In this document: piece after piece, positions 47,515 to 59,719 of the stretch
How positions within the stretch are numbered: position 1 is the stretch's first letter
Layout: the number at the start of each line of letters is the position of its first letter
Assembly: GCF_964204865.1 (NCBI RefSeq)
Contig: NC_135263.1
Coordinates: 15,173,426-15,237,425, forward strand
DNA: 64,000 bases
From: Styela clava
Taxonomy: Eukaryota > Chordata > Ascidiacea > Stolidobranchia > Styelidae
Direction: 5' to 3'
Notes under the pieces: model-generated
Seen by the model: only the letters and a program-made list of their open reading frames with translations
What the model was told of the DNA's origin: nothing
The model's database searches: none
Position numbers and translations under genes: made by a program

Positions 47515-48520
47515 CTATAATTCACATAATACGCCATCTCGAGTGGACGTTGGTGGGTAGTTGTGAATGCCAATGCTGGCAGAACTTGATGGAGCTCTTT
47601 GAACAATTGTCATGTGCGTATGATCCGAACGTTTAGAGGGAAATCCAGGATACCATTTCATGAATGGAGCTCGACTTCCATCGGAAAGTGTCACGATTCC
47701 AGTCTGTAAAGAAATCAAACGTTGTTTCTGTAACTAGCCAATTTTTTTTTGTCATTTCGTGACGTAGAACTGGTTGCCGGGGAAAATAAGAAAGATTGTA
47801 CGTTTGGGGTCCTGGATATGCCTGCAATATAATTAGAAATTATGAAATTGGTATTTTCGTTTAAACGCTCGTTTAATATATCTCAAACAGAAAACAATAA
47901 ACAAATTACAAAAACCCTATAAAATGTGGCTCCAATGCGCAAGGCAGGTTGTAATATTATTATTTTTTATCAAAAAATGTTTAAATATGTTACAAATACA
48001 AGCAACATTTAAAAAAAAAGTATAAATATATTTACAGCTGGGTTTGTTCGCATTCCCACCCATATGGCAATCACATCCCTCTTTGCCAATATTTTCGCTC
48101 GAAGGAATCGCATGATTGTATTGTAATGTTTCTCGGAATAAATATTTGCTGGTGAGCCATTCCGTTCTGCACATATTCCGGCCCATCTATCATAGTCAGT
48201 CACAAAATGATCAATACCTTCTACCCAGTAGCATTTTCCATCGATCTTTATTTCACACGCTCCTGAATAATATAGGAAAATGCATGGGTTAATTTACGTA
48301 AATCGGTTGTCGGCGAAAAAGCGGACATAAGCTTAGGGGAAATAATTTACGTTTACTATATTTATATTACAGAATACAAATATTCGATTGGACTCTTCTT
48401 CATTGAACGAAGTCTACATAAACAGAGCTCGATATTAGTTTTAAAGATTGCTGTTGTGTTTATTTTCATACCTTGTCTGCTTTCTAGAATCTTCATTCGT
48501 TCCTCTAATTTTTCTATCAC
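47515..48520 (-). CDS. C-type lectin gene, 3' part (copy A, 5'-truncated)
   Basis: Minus strand exons: remnant of a coiled-coil exon (48472-48520, cut), CTLD exon 1 (48036-48262), a short exon near 47771-47821 and a final exon 47515-47703 with stop. CTLD exon 1 reads CEIKIDGKCYWVEGIDHF through AKRDVIAIWVGMRTNPA; the last exon reads LSDGSRAPFMKWYPGFP and ends GVLCEL, the standard C-terminal Cys of C-type lectin domains. Carbohydrate or pattern binding outside the cell is the family role. Homology with copy B stops at 48520, so this copy lacks a signal peptide and collagen region. It may serve as the 3' end of a gene starting in copy B. Confidence 0.8.
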
Positions 48521-51325
48521 TGTTCACGCTAGCCTAATATCGCATTTTTTATGGTCTACTGATTTTGGCACACTGATTTTTGGTCTTGGAATTATGGTCC
48601 TACATCCGGGGCTTTGCTCAGCTGCTTCCTAGGATTTTCGATGTGAAGTGTGCTTATCTCAGTTTAGGGTTAGTAATGCTAAATTTTGTGGGTTTCTGGC
48701 TTATATGGGTTTCATCAGACAAACTTTATAGTTGTATGATTTTATATTGTTGCAGATTTTGTTGTGCTATGTACGCTGAACGTTGTTAATCGTTTGCTAT
48801 AATAACTGATATCTAAATTTTGCATTTGCATTAAAATTATAATACGAAACTGCAAACGGAGTGGTTTTAAAACTTAATAATTTTACATCTTTTACAATGG
48901 CATTGAGGTACAACTTAAATACAATTTTTCGAGGCGTAAGCTTCGTCTTTTATGGGCAGTGGCTGGAAAAGTACTCCAGTCGCTCCGATTATCACACCAC
49001 TAATTTCAAGTTATCATAAAATTGCCAGAGTACTGACACTACTACTTTATAATGTGGTGGTACATGTCAACTCTCAGTAATTCTTACCAGTGTTGTAGTT
49101 AGTGATTTCCTTGCATCCAATGATCCTAAGATTTTAAACCTCTAATTTTGGGGCGTGACACCACACTTTAATTCAGTGGTTTCCAACCACCGTGCCGGCA
49201 CATCAGTGTACCACGGAATGAATATTGGTGTGCCGCGAAGAGATTTAATTTCGGAATTTACCGTATTTCGAGTGATTCCAATTTCCAGTAAACAGTTGAA
49301 AGTTAGCATATCCACTTACGCACGCGCATTTTAGTTCAAAATTTGGAAAGAAGATGAAAGTAAACTAAGTGTGGGGGATGCTTGGATCGGCAACAAAAAT
49401 AACACCGCGTCGTGTATCGTTAGGTAACAGTGGACGTTTCCCCGACCCTTGACCCCTGAGATTCTCCCTATACTTTATCATTGCAAAATTTTCAACATTG
49501 ATTTTGAGAGTGTTTTGGAGAGTTAGCTCTTACAAACTGGCTCACATGCCCAAAACTATTATTTTTATTTAAGTAAACCACAGTAAACCACGTGCCGCAT
49601 ACAGGTACTGATAGCTAATTTTAGGCTAGTCAATCGCAGCATTCGGTATCAATTTTTGATTATTGTAACTAAACTAAAATATCTCGGAAGAAACAATGAC
49701 AATTGAGTTATTTGGTTTACAACTATTTTTTGAAAATACGACTAAAAAATGACAAGTAACACGCAAAACTACTAAAAAGAGGCAATGTTCACAACCAAGC
49801 TTGAATATCTGTCTGAGAGAAAGAAGTGTCTGAGCGGCGGCATGAATTCCAATTGTTACGTCATTGTTAACTTATTGTTGATTTGCAATTGTTACGGAAA
49901 TAAACAAGAAAATCAGTGCTATGGAAACATCCATAACCTTTCGATGTCCCTCTCTTAAGTATTAGCTTGTTATTTTACTACTCATATATGCAGTACCTCG
50001 AACACAAAAACGGTTATCTTTTTCGGATAATTTATGCGGTCTGAAAAGTCGAAAAAGCGTTTCGACATATTGAATGCTATGAACTTTGCTATCAAATTAT
50101 GCCCGGGCGTTGCATGAAATTCATGACGTAAAAAATACGTCCAGCGAGGAAAAATGTTTATATCAACTTTGAACCTATTTAATGCTTTAAGTGATATTAA
50201 TTAATTGTTGTAATAAAAAACAGTTTGTTTGCTTTTGTCATTTCTCCTGCAAGTGGCGATAATAACACTATTGAATGATTTTGGCAGCGGGAGAAACATA
50301 TTAAATTATTACAAAAATGAATTAGGTTGTGCAAAGTGAGAAGACCTGTGATGAGAATAAGGGCGTAATGTGGAACGGGGAAGGGCGAGCAAAACCGAAC
50401 GGCGTGATCGGCGTTACCTTGCGAAGACCAAGTATTACCCGTGCGGCCGCGCATTTTTAACAATAATGTGAGGTGCTCCGAAAGCGCTGTAGTGGGCATA
50501 GCGATCGTTTTGTTGTTATGTTGTTCTTGTTGGTCTTTAGACAGGTTTTGAAGAAATCGCTTTTCTCTTTGATTACTGGACCAATTGCTTTGAAATTTTC
50601 AGTGGGTAAAGATAAAAATTTTCTCTAGAAGGCTATTACTTTTTTTTGCTAGGACGTCATCAAAATTATTGCCATTAGGTGGCGCTGCGTGTCGATATAT
50701 TTGAGCATAGCTCTCTTGTTGTAAGAAAACAGTTATAATATGTGTTCGCGATCGACTATCGCACTTTTAGAAAAAGATTATGATCTGCATACTGGTATGT
50801 CTCAATTTTAACTGACAGCGTTTGTTCAAACGTGACTGTTGAGATCGACCCCTTTTCGTTTTCACCCCGTGCATGTTCGAGAAATTCCGAAAAAATTCGG
50901 TACTTTCAAAATTTTGAAGGAAATATCTAGGCAACCCACGCAAAACTTACGAAATTAGTAATTTTTCGTAATAACCTTCAACCAACTAAAACTTTCGTGG
51001 CCAATAAAAGCGACTATCTTTATGTGAAGAGTAGTTCAAATAACACAGGATATATGTACACAGTTGAAATTTCACATAATGCACGGGATGCTACTATGAC
51101 GATGTTGTCATGTTTATGTTAACTGAATTTTATATTGCCAAATGTATATTTAATCTGCAAGTTGTTAATAAAATATCAATTTTGAATTACCGGTAGTTTA
51201 TAAACATCCAAAGTCGAACTCTAAGGATTTAGAACGAGCAAAAAAGAAATATTTCTACTCGATAATGTGAAAACGTGAGTTTTTTAAATTTTCAGTGAGT
51301 AAAGATTATATTGTTTGCTAGAAGG
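48521..51325. other. Gene-free region of repeats
   Basis: Holds a hAT-like terminus at 49175 (CAGTGGTTTCCAACC), family A sequence at 49440-49930, and a block at 49980-50480 repeated at 52890-53350 (CAGTTTGNTTCTTTNNCNTT, AATAACACTATT, ACAAAAATGAATTAG). No host gene recognised. Confidence 0.45.
49440..49930 (+). repeat. Dispersed repeat family A, copy 3 (diverged)
   Basis: Keeps CCTATACTTTATCATTGCAA, GAGTTAGCTC, TCTGTCTGAGAG and TGTCTGAGCG in family A order. Non-coding. Confidence 0.5.
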
Positions 51326-53462
51326 CAGGGGCGGACACTTTCCATAATTTTAGGGGGGCGATCTTGGATCGCCTACCGAAAAACACCGCGCCATGTATCG
51401 TCACCTCGATGTCATTCTCTAAGCATTAGAATGTCATTTTGCTACTCATATATCGAGTACCTAGGATGCTTCGCTTAGACACGGAACTTGCGCGTCACTG
51501 AACCATTCTCTTGAATTCCGCGAGAATTAGCCCACGGCTCTTGCTAACAAACAGAAAATAACAAATTTGAGAAGTCGTATTAGGTAATTGTTTCAATTCG
51601 GAACTTCCCATTGCCGTCTGCAACAAGCACCGCGATTACGCGCTCGTTAAAACAGCCGCCTATTTAAGCGTATAATGATTTTTCTGTCGCGTAAAATATT
51701 CAATCCATGACAGCCACGAGATTCTAAAATGTCCTTATATATTAATTTAATTGTGTGCAACGTAACTCGCGGTTGCGACTTCTTACGTCAAAATAAAAAT
51801 ATTACTAAACTAAAGTACCACGGCGATATGTGGACATAAAAATATGAGATAAGCTGCCTGATGTATTTAATTTTGATACGTATTTTTGCAATCTTCCGAA
51901 CTCGTTATTGCCGTTACAAAAATCTCGATATCTGATATAAAATCCCATATAGTACAATTTTACTTCATACAATGAAAATAATTATAAAGTATACTAGTAA
52001 ATCAAAACAACGAATTTACCGCCTCGAAATCCACGAGGAACAGTCGCTGCGATTACGCCACTTGTTAAAAGAAGCCGACCTTTTCAACGAAAAATGATTT
52101 TTCACTTGTGCAAAGTAATCAATCAATAAACTGCCCGTTTATATATTTTTTGATCCGTATTTTCGCTATTTTGCGAATTCGATAAATTTTAGATGTACTT
52201 GTAACACTGGCTCCGCTCAATCGCAATGTTTTAAAGATAAAAGCTTTCGAAAAATCCGTAAAAAAGTTATTTCAGTACAATAAAAATACATAAATAAATA
52301 CAAACATTGATCGAATATACTTTAATTACCGGTATTTCATATATCATCACAAACCGGGAAAAAATCGCGTTCTCAGCTTTGTTTAATGTTAACAAGAAAA
52401 TTTTCGACGTCAATTTGAAAGTAATTGATAAAAAGGCAAATCCCGCTCACAATTGACCGTGTTTCGATTTTAGTGCCGAAATGTTCTTAAAGGTCAAGCA
52501 AACATAATTTGTGCCGTAGGCACACGAAATTTTGCGATTTTCGATGCCTAGAAAAGCGTTTTTTAGACTGTCGCGGGCCTCAACAAAACTTATATTGTTT
52601 ACAGTTTTATTTTTAGTATTTTATATTGCTGCTTTTCAACTTATGGATACTTATTAGAATTCTCGCTAGGTTCATAAGTCCGTGCTTGTACGAAAATAAA
52701 ATAATTATCATATTCATCGTGTCACAAATTTGTGGAAAGTTTGTGATTTAGAGAAGATAAACGCCAACGTAAAGGCGTTTACGACCTAAATAATAGGTCA
52801 CAATGATGAAAACAATCGGCGATTTTAGCAAAAGGCAATTGCACGCGTCATTGGCGACTTTTTCAGTTTTCCAGAAAATTCAGAAAGGGGTGGGGGGTAT
52901 CTTTTTTAGATAGTTTCTGTGGTCTGAAGAGTCGAATAGGCGTTTCGACATAGTAAATGCTTTGATCTTTGCCCGCAAATTATGCTGGGCCTTGCACGAA
53001 ATCCATAACGTGAAAAGATACGTCCAGCGGTGAAAATTGTTTATAACAACTTTAGATCTAGTTAATTTTTTAGCGATAATAATTAACTGTTGTAATGAAA
53101 TACAGTTTGCTTCTTTCACTTCTCTCGCAAGTGCCAACAATAACACTATTAAACGATTTTGACAATGAGAAAACCATATTAAATTGTACAAAAATGAATT
53201 AGTTGTGCAAAACCGTGGCGCGTGATCGGCGGTGCGTTTGAAGACGGAGTATTACCCGTGCGGGCGCGCATGTTTCACGAAAATGTGAGGTGCTCCGGAG
53301 GCGCTCTGGTCCACATTATTGTAAAAAAAAAACAGTTATAATATCGGTAACTATTAACCGTTTAATTGCGCTTGACTATCGCACTTTTCGGAAATGATAA
53401 TTTTGTGAGGCGGAAACAACATGTATTAAAATTTTTTGCGAAATTATTGGGGGGGGGCGACC
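51326..53462. repeat. Composite transposon-derived block between the lectin copies
   Basis: Starts with a hAT-like end CAGGGGCGGACACTTTCC. Includes sequence related to 19510-20070 (shared TAACTCGCGGTT and CTTTTTCAGTTTTCCA), an internal partial repeat at 52020-52100, and the block shared with 49980-50480. It ends at a G-run (53450-53458) that truncates the last exon of lectin copy B. No transposase frame seen. Confidence 0.5.
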
Positions 53463-54947
53463 GCTGGAGCTAGACTTCCATCGGAAAGTGTCAGGATTCC
53501 AGTCTGTAAAGGAAATCAAACTTGTTTTTCCTGTAACAAAGCTATTTGTTATCACTTCATGACATGGAACTAGCGGCAAGCGAAATTATGAAAGATTTTA
53601 TTCAGTGTACATTTGGGGTCCTGGATATGCCTGCAATATGATTAGAAATTATTAAATTGGTATTTTCGTTTCAAGTTTAAACGCTCGTGTTATATAACTC
53701 AAATAGAAAACAATAATCGAGTCACGAAGAACCTACAAAATGTGGATCTAATGCGCAAGGCACGTTGTCTTCTTTTTTTTCGAGAAATGTAAAAATTTGT
53801 TACAAATACAAGCAACATTTTTTTTTTCAATTTCTCATTGAAACAAAAAATAGAAATATATTTACAGTTGGGTTGGTTCGCATTCCCACCCATATGGCAA
53901 TCACATCCCTCTTTGTCAATATTTTTGCTCGAAGGAATCGCATCATGGTATTGTAATGTTTCTCGGAATAAATATTTGCTGGTGAGCCATTCCGTTCCGC
54001 ATATATTCTAGCCAATTTATCATAGCCAGCCACAAAATGATCAAGTCTCTCCACCAAGTAGCATTTTTCATCGAACTTTATTTCACACGTCCCTGAATAA
54101 TATAGGGAAATGCATGGGTTAATTAACGTAAATCGGTTGTCGGCGGAAAAGCGGACATAAGCTTAGGGGAAATAATTTACGTTTACTATTTCCGAATTGT
54201 CCAGAATACAAATATTCGATTGGACTCTTCTTCATTGAACGAAGTCTACATAAACAAAGCTCGATATTAGTTTTAAAGATTGCTGTTGTGTTTATTTTCA
54301 TACCTTGTCTGCTTTCTAGAATCTTTATTCGTTCCTCTAATTTTTCTATCACAGAGGTGAGGGTGTTGATGTTCAAAGCTGATTGACTGATAACTGAAAG
54401 AATTGTAAGAATTTTTGAGCAAGATGAAGCTAACAAGTTATAAAAATGATTCAAAATTGCTTGCACGTATTATAACATTATGATAATAATCAATTGAAAT
54501 AGTCAGAATTTTAATTCGTTTTGTTAGATTGGTATATGTCATATAATCAAACGTCATTTTTATTGGTTTTTTTAGAAAAATCAAGTTTTTAAATTCGACT
54601 GCAGAATCATTGACTTTCATGATCGTCAATGCTTTCAGTCGTACCGCCGACTGAAAAAAATCCATTTTACCTGGCGCAATTTTCTCGTCTATTTCAGTTT
54701 CGATGCGTTCGTAATCCACGATAGCCGGTGGTCCGACGGGTCCAGGTCGCCCTATTTCACCCTTTCCTCCAACTGGTCCTTTCTTTCCCGGAGAACTTTG
54801 AGTTGTATCGGTTCCGATTGATGTATGTGCCTCGTCTCGGGCACAAAGTGTTTGAAATAAGTTTTCAATTTGCGTACAAGCTGGAGTATCATCAAATGCA
54901 TTGGACCAGCTAACAAGTAAAAGCAGACTCAGTGTTTGGAACATCAT
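53463..54947 (-). CDS. Secreted collagen / coiled-coil / C-type lectin gene, 5' part (copy B, 3'-broken)
   Basis: Exon 1 (54671-54947) encodes a signal peptide (MMFQTLSLLLLVSWSNAF), a Cys-containing stretch, then collagen-like Gly-x-y triplets GKKGPVGGKGEIGRPGPVGP. Exon 2 (54304-54393) is a short coiled coil (NTLTSVIEKLEERIKILES). Exon 3 (53866-54092) is the first half of a CTLD, CEIKFDEKCYLVERLDHF through KRDVIAIWVGMRTNPT. Exon phases are 1, 1, 0. This is a collectin-like layout: trimeric collagen stalk, neck and lectin head, secreted. The following short exon (53630 downward) has an in-frame TAA, and the last exon is truncated at 53463 by repeat DNA. The gene is functional only if exon 3 splices onward to copy A. 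Confidence 0.8.
54671..54947 (-). CDS. Lectin exon 1: signal peptide and collagen-like repeat
   Basis: 277 bp ending phase 1 before GTAAAA. Hydrophobic leader of about 17 residues with a likely cleavage after SNAF; seven to eight Gly-x-y triplets near residues 54-75; acidic helical end ERIETEIDEKIAP. ATG chosen as the first of the leader. Confidence 0.8.
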
Positions 54948-57130
54948 GATGCAAAGCTATCTATTGTTGATATATTTTTTGGATTATGCTCATAAAACAA
55001 ATCAAAAAAATAACAACGTTGAAAGAGATCATGGTATTATTATTTTTACTTATCACTTTAATACTACCTCGTTCAAGCATCCTTGTGGTGAGTACCACAT
55101 ACGGATCCGAAGTAGAAAGTAAACAAGGAGAAAGGACCTGCAGTTCAATACACAATATCCAAGTTCCCTTAACAATTATGTTGTTGATGTTATTGATATT
55201 TAATATTGCTGCAGCGTCTTTATAAATACAAAATCTCATTTTGCCTGGGAGCATGAAATAGAAATCTTTTTCTGTCTTCAAAAACAAAATTGCATTTTGG
55301 CTGAGTGCCTAGAATAGAAATCTTTGACAATGTGCTGGGGCAGTTAAAGCGTATACATATATAAGAATATATATATATACAAAATTTGAGTATTTTGCGC
55401 CACATTCTGAACTTTCATCAAAGATTTTTCATTTTCAATGCTGGACATTTAAGCAAATAACGCTTCGAGTACAATACTTCCAGTGCTTGCTATTTAGCAG
55501 TATAAATTTCAAGTCAACTTGACAACAAAATTGACTAAAACTTTTCCCTGGAGCACCTTGAGATCGCCGGTGTCAAACGTTATTCATTTGACTGAACTGA
55601 ATGTTGCTTGAATGACAAATGCAACCTCAATTCCATCGCAAGGTGTGGTTTCAACTAATGGTTTCTTGTTAGTTAAGGTTAATAGGTCCTTGATCTTTCA
55701 TATTGTCCCTCTAGCTGATTGTTTTTTTTATTTTTGTCTGATGATCCTTTCACCTTATCAGTGTACAATCAGAAGTAACTGACGCACATGAAACGCTGAT
55801 TTGGAATTTTTTCATCCCAACAACAGCCCGTATTGGTTTTGATTCTAGGAACACAAACAGCACCACAATTTGAAGCAAAAATGGAAGTTCTCGACAAACT
55901 GTCATCAGCTCGATATGATATACATGCAGATTTGAAAAATGTTTGCCGAAGCAACTCGGGATTGCGTAACGTCACTTTGCAGAGATATAAAATGAGATAT
56001 TTTGTATTTCCGTTTTATTTGGTTGGTTCAATCAACAGAAAAAAACATCTGAATTTACATCTGGTTTGCTGGCCTCCCAACTTTTTAGTTTCAAGTTTCT
56101 AGAAGTAACCTATTACCAGTTTTGTAGCCAGTAATCCCCCTACAGAATAAAATTTAAAAATAAATCCCTTGTTTTGAGGCGTGCCACTACACTTTAATTC
56201 CTAACTTGTATTTAAAAATCAACTAATAGCTATATCGCTAGTAGCAAAACATGTATCTTCTTTGTTAAAATGTAGGATGTATATTTCTAATATTTGAGCA
56301 TGTAGATTTATAAATATTTCAGTTGTGTTTAATTTGAGAATGATTATTTTACCACCGCTATCATTGATAACCTTTATGGTTTTTCATATATTTATAGTTT
56401 ATATATATATATATTGACCGAGTCATCTAACTTACGACCTGTATATTTCTCAATTTTAACGGACAACGTTTCTTAACATTTGTCTGTTAAGATCTACCCG
56501 TTTTCGTTTTTTGATTGCCAAATGTATACTTTATCCGGTGATGAGCTGGAAATCGTAACAACCGGAACGCACCTAATTCGCAAAAATGTAATTTATTTAC
56601 AACACGACGCGGACGTTTACAGAAAGTTTTTCTGTCCTAAGATAGAGACGAAAACTACAATGAAATATGTAGGAATTATCTGAAATATGTCTGTTTAAGA
56701 ATTGCAAGAATATTCATAGTAATCCAATACAAATGTTATTATTAGAGAAGTGAAGGATGAATTTCCATGAGGTCAAAAGTCGAGGAAACATCTATTACAC
56801 GTTACTACTGTACTAATTATTTGCATGATGTGATGTAAAAAGAATTACGATTTATGATGTAACAAAACATAAATTAATAACTAAGTTTACCATAGAAACT
56901 AGGCTTTTTGTAACATGATTTTATTTCAACAACAGGAACGCAAATATAATAAAATGTCTAACAATCGGAACGCCGGCTACAGCTCACCACTGACTTTATC
57001 CGCGGTGTGCCCACCCCTGGCATAATGCATATCAAATTTTACTATTTTTATTACTAATACAGAGGAATAAAATGCCATTTTTTTGCTTATATTGACAAAT
57101 ATTTAAAATATCTACGGTAAAATGCAAAGA
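54948..57130. other. Lectin upstream region and gene-free repeats
   Basis: Should contain the lectin promoter; no clear motif identified. An exon-like stretch at 55846-55975 (acceptor GATTCTAG, frame GTQTAPQFEAKMEVLDKLSS) is not recognised. Sequence at 56330-56500 recurs at 45400-45560 and 50740-50870. No RNA gene seen. Confidence 0.4.
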
Positions 57131-57298
57131 TAAATTTGAGTTGGGTTGCGCGAGACTAACTTCCTATCTTTTCTCTATGCCTTTATGCTAGTGGATCCGT
57201 ATGCGTATACTGCAAGGATACTGTAGCTGGAATAAACATGACTATTCTATTCAATTAAAGAGTCCAGCTGCACACTAACACAAATGTATTTCTGTAAC

Positions 57299-57329
57299 GT
57301 TTCGTCCGACCAGAGTCAGACTTCCTCAG
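57299..57329 (-). ncRNA. Hammerhead-ribozyme-like core, copy 1
   Basis: Minus-strand CTGAGGA, then a 7-bp stem (GTCTGAC/GTCGGAC, one G-U) with loop TCTG, then GAAAC and the self-complementary ACGT. Same motif as the other two terminal repeats. One extra A sits between core and stem. Confidence 0.5.
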
Positions 57330-57976
57330 ACAAGCAGTTTACAACAATGGCAAGAAATAAATTTGCTAAATGAATTTGAAATATCAAATCAAGTATGACG
57401 TAACAATGCATAAACATTTAATTTGCATTTAGCCGTAGAAGTAATGATGCGAAGATTAGAACCACAAATATCAGTGGAGCTCATTTCAGATGTAATTGAA
57501 AAAAAAAAAAAAAAAAAAAGGTTTTATTATTGCATTTACGAAAATGATGGGTAACTAAATGTAATTGAAATTATGGGCACTTAGAGAACCACGAGGAAGT
57601 AAACCAACATTTAAACATAAATCAAGGCTTAGTCTGGTGAGGACCAATTTCAAAATTAAAAAAGGTTTAAAAATTTTGATCTTAAATAGCGTTAAAATAT
57701 AATATTAATTCATAATAATAATAATAAATTAACCATCTAGCATATTTCGAGTAGGACAAAAAATAAAAAATTAAAAAAATATCGCAAGCACATAACTCCA
57801 AGGTTTCGAATTATAATTAAACTTGGGACACTTGAAAATAATAGTAAAATAAAACGCCAATCAAGGGGCGAGTAATAATATAAACTTAAGAAAAAGAGTG
57901 ATTGTTAAATTTAAATATTATATGACGTTGAAATGAAAATTATTATTAAATAATAATTCTTAGATGAGTCTACAGT

Positions 57977-59434
57977 CTATTTCTCCCGTGAATTGAGTCC
58001 TTGTGGTTCCAATGTTCCGAATTTGTTGATGTAGTATGCTTCTACTGTTTGGCGATAGCCCTGGTCTCTGAATAGTTTTTTTATTCCAGTTACTGAAAAG
58101 TCACTTATTGAATGTCCCAGTTTGTTGAAGTGTTCTCCCACTACTAAATCATATTTCCTTTTCGTAATACTTCTCAGATGTTCTGTTATACGATATTTTA
58201 ACGACCTTCCGGTCTCGCCGATATACTGCATCCCACATTTCTTACAGTTTATTAGATAAATAACATTTTTTGATTTACAACTTATTCTTTCGTTAATGTT
58301 TATATGGACTCCCGTCACGTTCCCGGTACTTATTTTTGTTTCTTCGGAATATTTACAGGTGGTGCATGCTTTTCTATTACATTTATAAAAACCAGATTGT
58401 ACTTTCTGCGATATTACTGGTTGTAGTTTAGCTCTAACCAGTCTATCGCGTAATGTAGGGCACTTTCTATATGCAATTTTCGGAGGTTGAGGGAAAATCT
58501 CTTTTAGTCGTGCATTGTTGTCAAGAATATATTGGTAGTCCGAAAATATTTTTCTAAAGTGCGGTTGGTTTGGGTGGTAGTTGGTAATAAATGGCAATAG
58601 TTGCTGACCTTGTTTTGTACTTTTCGGTGCTAAAAGGTAATCTCTGTTCATTTCTTTTACCAATGTTATTGATTTGTCAATAGAAGTCTCTTCGTAATTT
58701 CGTTGCAGCAGATAGCGTTTCATAATTCCTGCATGCTTGTCAAAAAATTCGACATTTGAGCACGATCTTCTTATTCTTATGAAGAGTCCCTTTGGAATGT
58801 TTGCAGTAATATGTTTGGGGTGGCATGAGGAGGGTAAAAGATATTGGTGAGAGTCCGTGTCTTTAGTGTAAATTTCCGTTTCCAATTTGTTGTCCATGAT
58901 ATGGACTTTTACGTCTAAAAATGTAATGTTTTCCGTTGAGTATTCGAATGTGAACTTGATAGAAGGGTGTATTGAATTCGCATGGTTTATAAAAGATATA
59001 AGCTCGATTTCGCCGTGTGTCCAGATCAGAAAACAGTCATCGATGTATCTATAGTAGTATTGTGGCCTAATCTTGGCTGTTTCTAGAATCTCAGACTCTA
59101 AGTCTGCCATAAATATGTTTGCATATTTTGGAGCCATCTTAGTTCCCATCGCTGTCCCATTGATTTGGAGATAATGCTTTCCGTCAAATACAAAATTATT
59201 ATTATCAAGAACCATATTAACTGCTTCTTTAATATATGGAATTTCCCGTTTTTCTGTGGTATATTTACTGAGATACTTCTCCACCGCTAAGATGCCATCT
59301 TTATGTGGAATATTTGTATACAAGGAAGTCACGTCCATGGTTACTAAATAAGATCCTGGCGGAATATAGTCAATTTTTTTCAGAATATTCAGAAAATCCA
59401 TACTGTCTCGGACATATGATGGTATATGTCCCAT
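57977..59434 (-). CDS. Penelope-like reverse transcriptase / GIY-YIG endonuclease, N-terminally truncated
   Basis: 485 codons, no internal stop. RT motifs: VTMDVTSLYTNIPH, GTAMGTKMAPKYANIFM and the YRYIDDCFLIW catalytic box (YxDD). A Cys pair (CNRKACTTC) precedes the C-terminal GIY-YIG endonuclease, IYLINCKKCGMQYIGETGRS with ..RITEHL. Penelope-like elements prime reverse transcription with such an RT-endonuclease. The nominal start MGHIPSYV is created by the junction; the true N-terminus is missing. Differs from the inverted partner at only three residues. Confidence 0.93.
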   Translation of the reverse strand: MGHIPSYVRDSMDFLNILKKIDYIPPGSYLVTMDVTSLYTNIPHKDGILAVEKYLSKYTTEKREIPYIKEAVNMVLDNNNFVFDGKHYLQINGTAMGTKMAPKYANIFMADLESEILETAKIRPQYYYRYIDDCFLIWTHGEIELISFINHANSIHPSIKFTFEYSTENITFLDVKVHIMDNKLETEIYTKDTDSHQYLLPSSCHPKHITANIPKGLFIRIRRSCSNVEFFDKHAGIMKRYLLQRNYEETSIDKSITLVKEMNRDYLLAPKSTKQGQQLLPFITNYHPNQPHFRKIFSDYQYILDNNARLKEIFPQPPKIAYRKCPTLRDRLVRAKLQPVISQKVQSGFYKCNRKACTTCKYSEETKISTGNVTGVHININERISCKSKNVIYLINCKKCGMQYIGETGRSLKYRITEHLRSITKRKYDLVVGEHFNKLGHSISDFSVTGIKKLFRDQGYRQTVEAYYINKFGTLEPQGLNSREK

Positions 59435-59435
59435 A

Positions 59436-59711
59436 TACTGTAAACTGCTTGTCTGAGGAAGTCTGACTCTGGTCGGACGAAACGTTACAGAAATACATTT
59501 GTGTTAGTGTGCAGCTGAACTCTTTAATTAAATAGAATAGTCATGTTTATTCCAGCTACAGTATCCTTGCAGTATACGCATACGGATCCACTAGCATAAA
59601 GGCATAGAGAAAAGATAGGAAGTTAGTCTCGCGCAACCCAACTCAAATTTATGTTATTGTATTCGTGGGACTTCTGTATCCATAATGGATCCTTCTAACT
59701 CTGGACTCGAC
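59436..59711 (+). repeat. Penelope terminal repeat between the inverted arms
   Basis: Direct copy of the 61808-62088 terminal repeat: TGTAAACTGCTTGTCTGAGG at its start and TTCTAACTCTGGACTCGACA at its end, ~98% alike. It links the left and right arms and puts a terminal repeat 5' of the right copy, the pseudo-LTR layout known for this class. Confidence 0.9.
59453..59483 (+). ncRNA. Hammerhead-ribozyme-like core, copy 2
   Basis: CTGAGGA at 59453-59459, stem GTCTGAC/GTCGGAC at 59461-59467 and 59472-59478, GAAAC at 59479-59483 followed by GTTACAG. ACGT gives a minimal helix III and TTGT/ACAG a short helix I, as in the small hammerheads described in Penelope-like terminal repeats. Extra A at 59460. 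Confidence 0.55.
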
Positions 59712-59719
59712 AACAGTAT

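Larger units (their letters stand above)
57131..59435 (-). mobile_element. Penelope-like element, 5'-truncated copy, inverted
   Basis: Left arm of a near-perfect inverted repeat with 59712-62022. Contains the 3' two-thirds of the ORF, the 3' untranslated region with a 22-base A-run (57499-57520) and a terminal repeat at about 57131-57345. Truncated at the codons for IPSYVRDSMD. Confidence 0.92.

Noticed and set aside
51326..53462. Single intact hAT element between the lectin copies
   Set aside because: The right side repeats the inner left-end sequence in the same orientation instead of providing an inverted terminus, and no target duplication was found; treated as composite repeat DNA.
54901..55225. 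Plus-strand frames upstream of the lectin gene
   Set aside because: Low-complexity, hydrophobic translations of AT-rich DNA without supporting motifs.
55846..55975. Possible host exon
   Set aside because: The acceptor is plausible, but there is no clear donor and no protein similarity I can name; left as gene-free.
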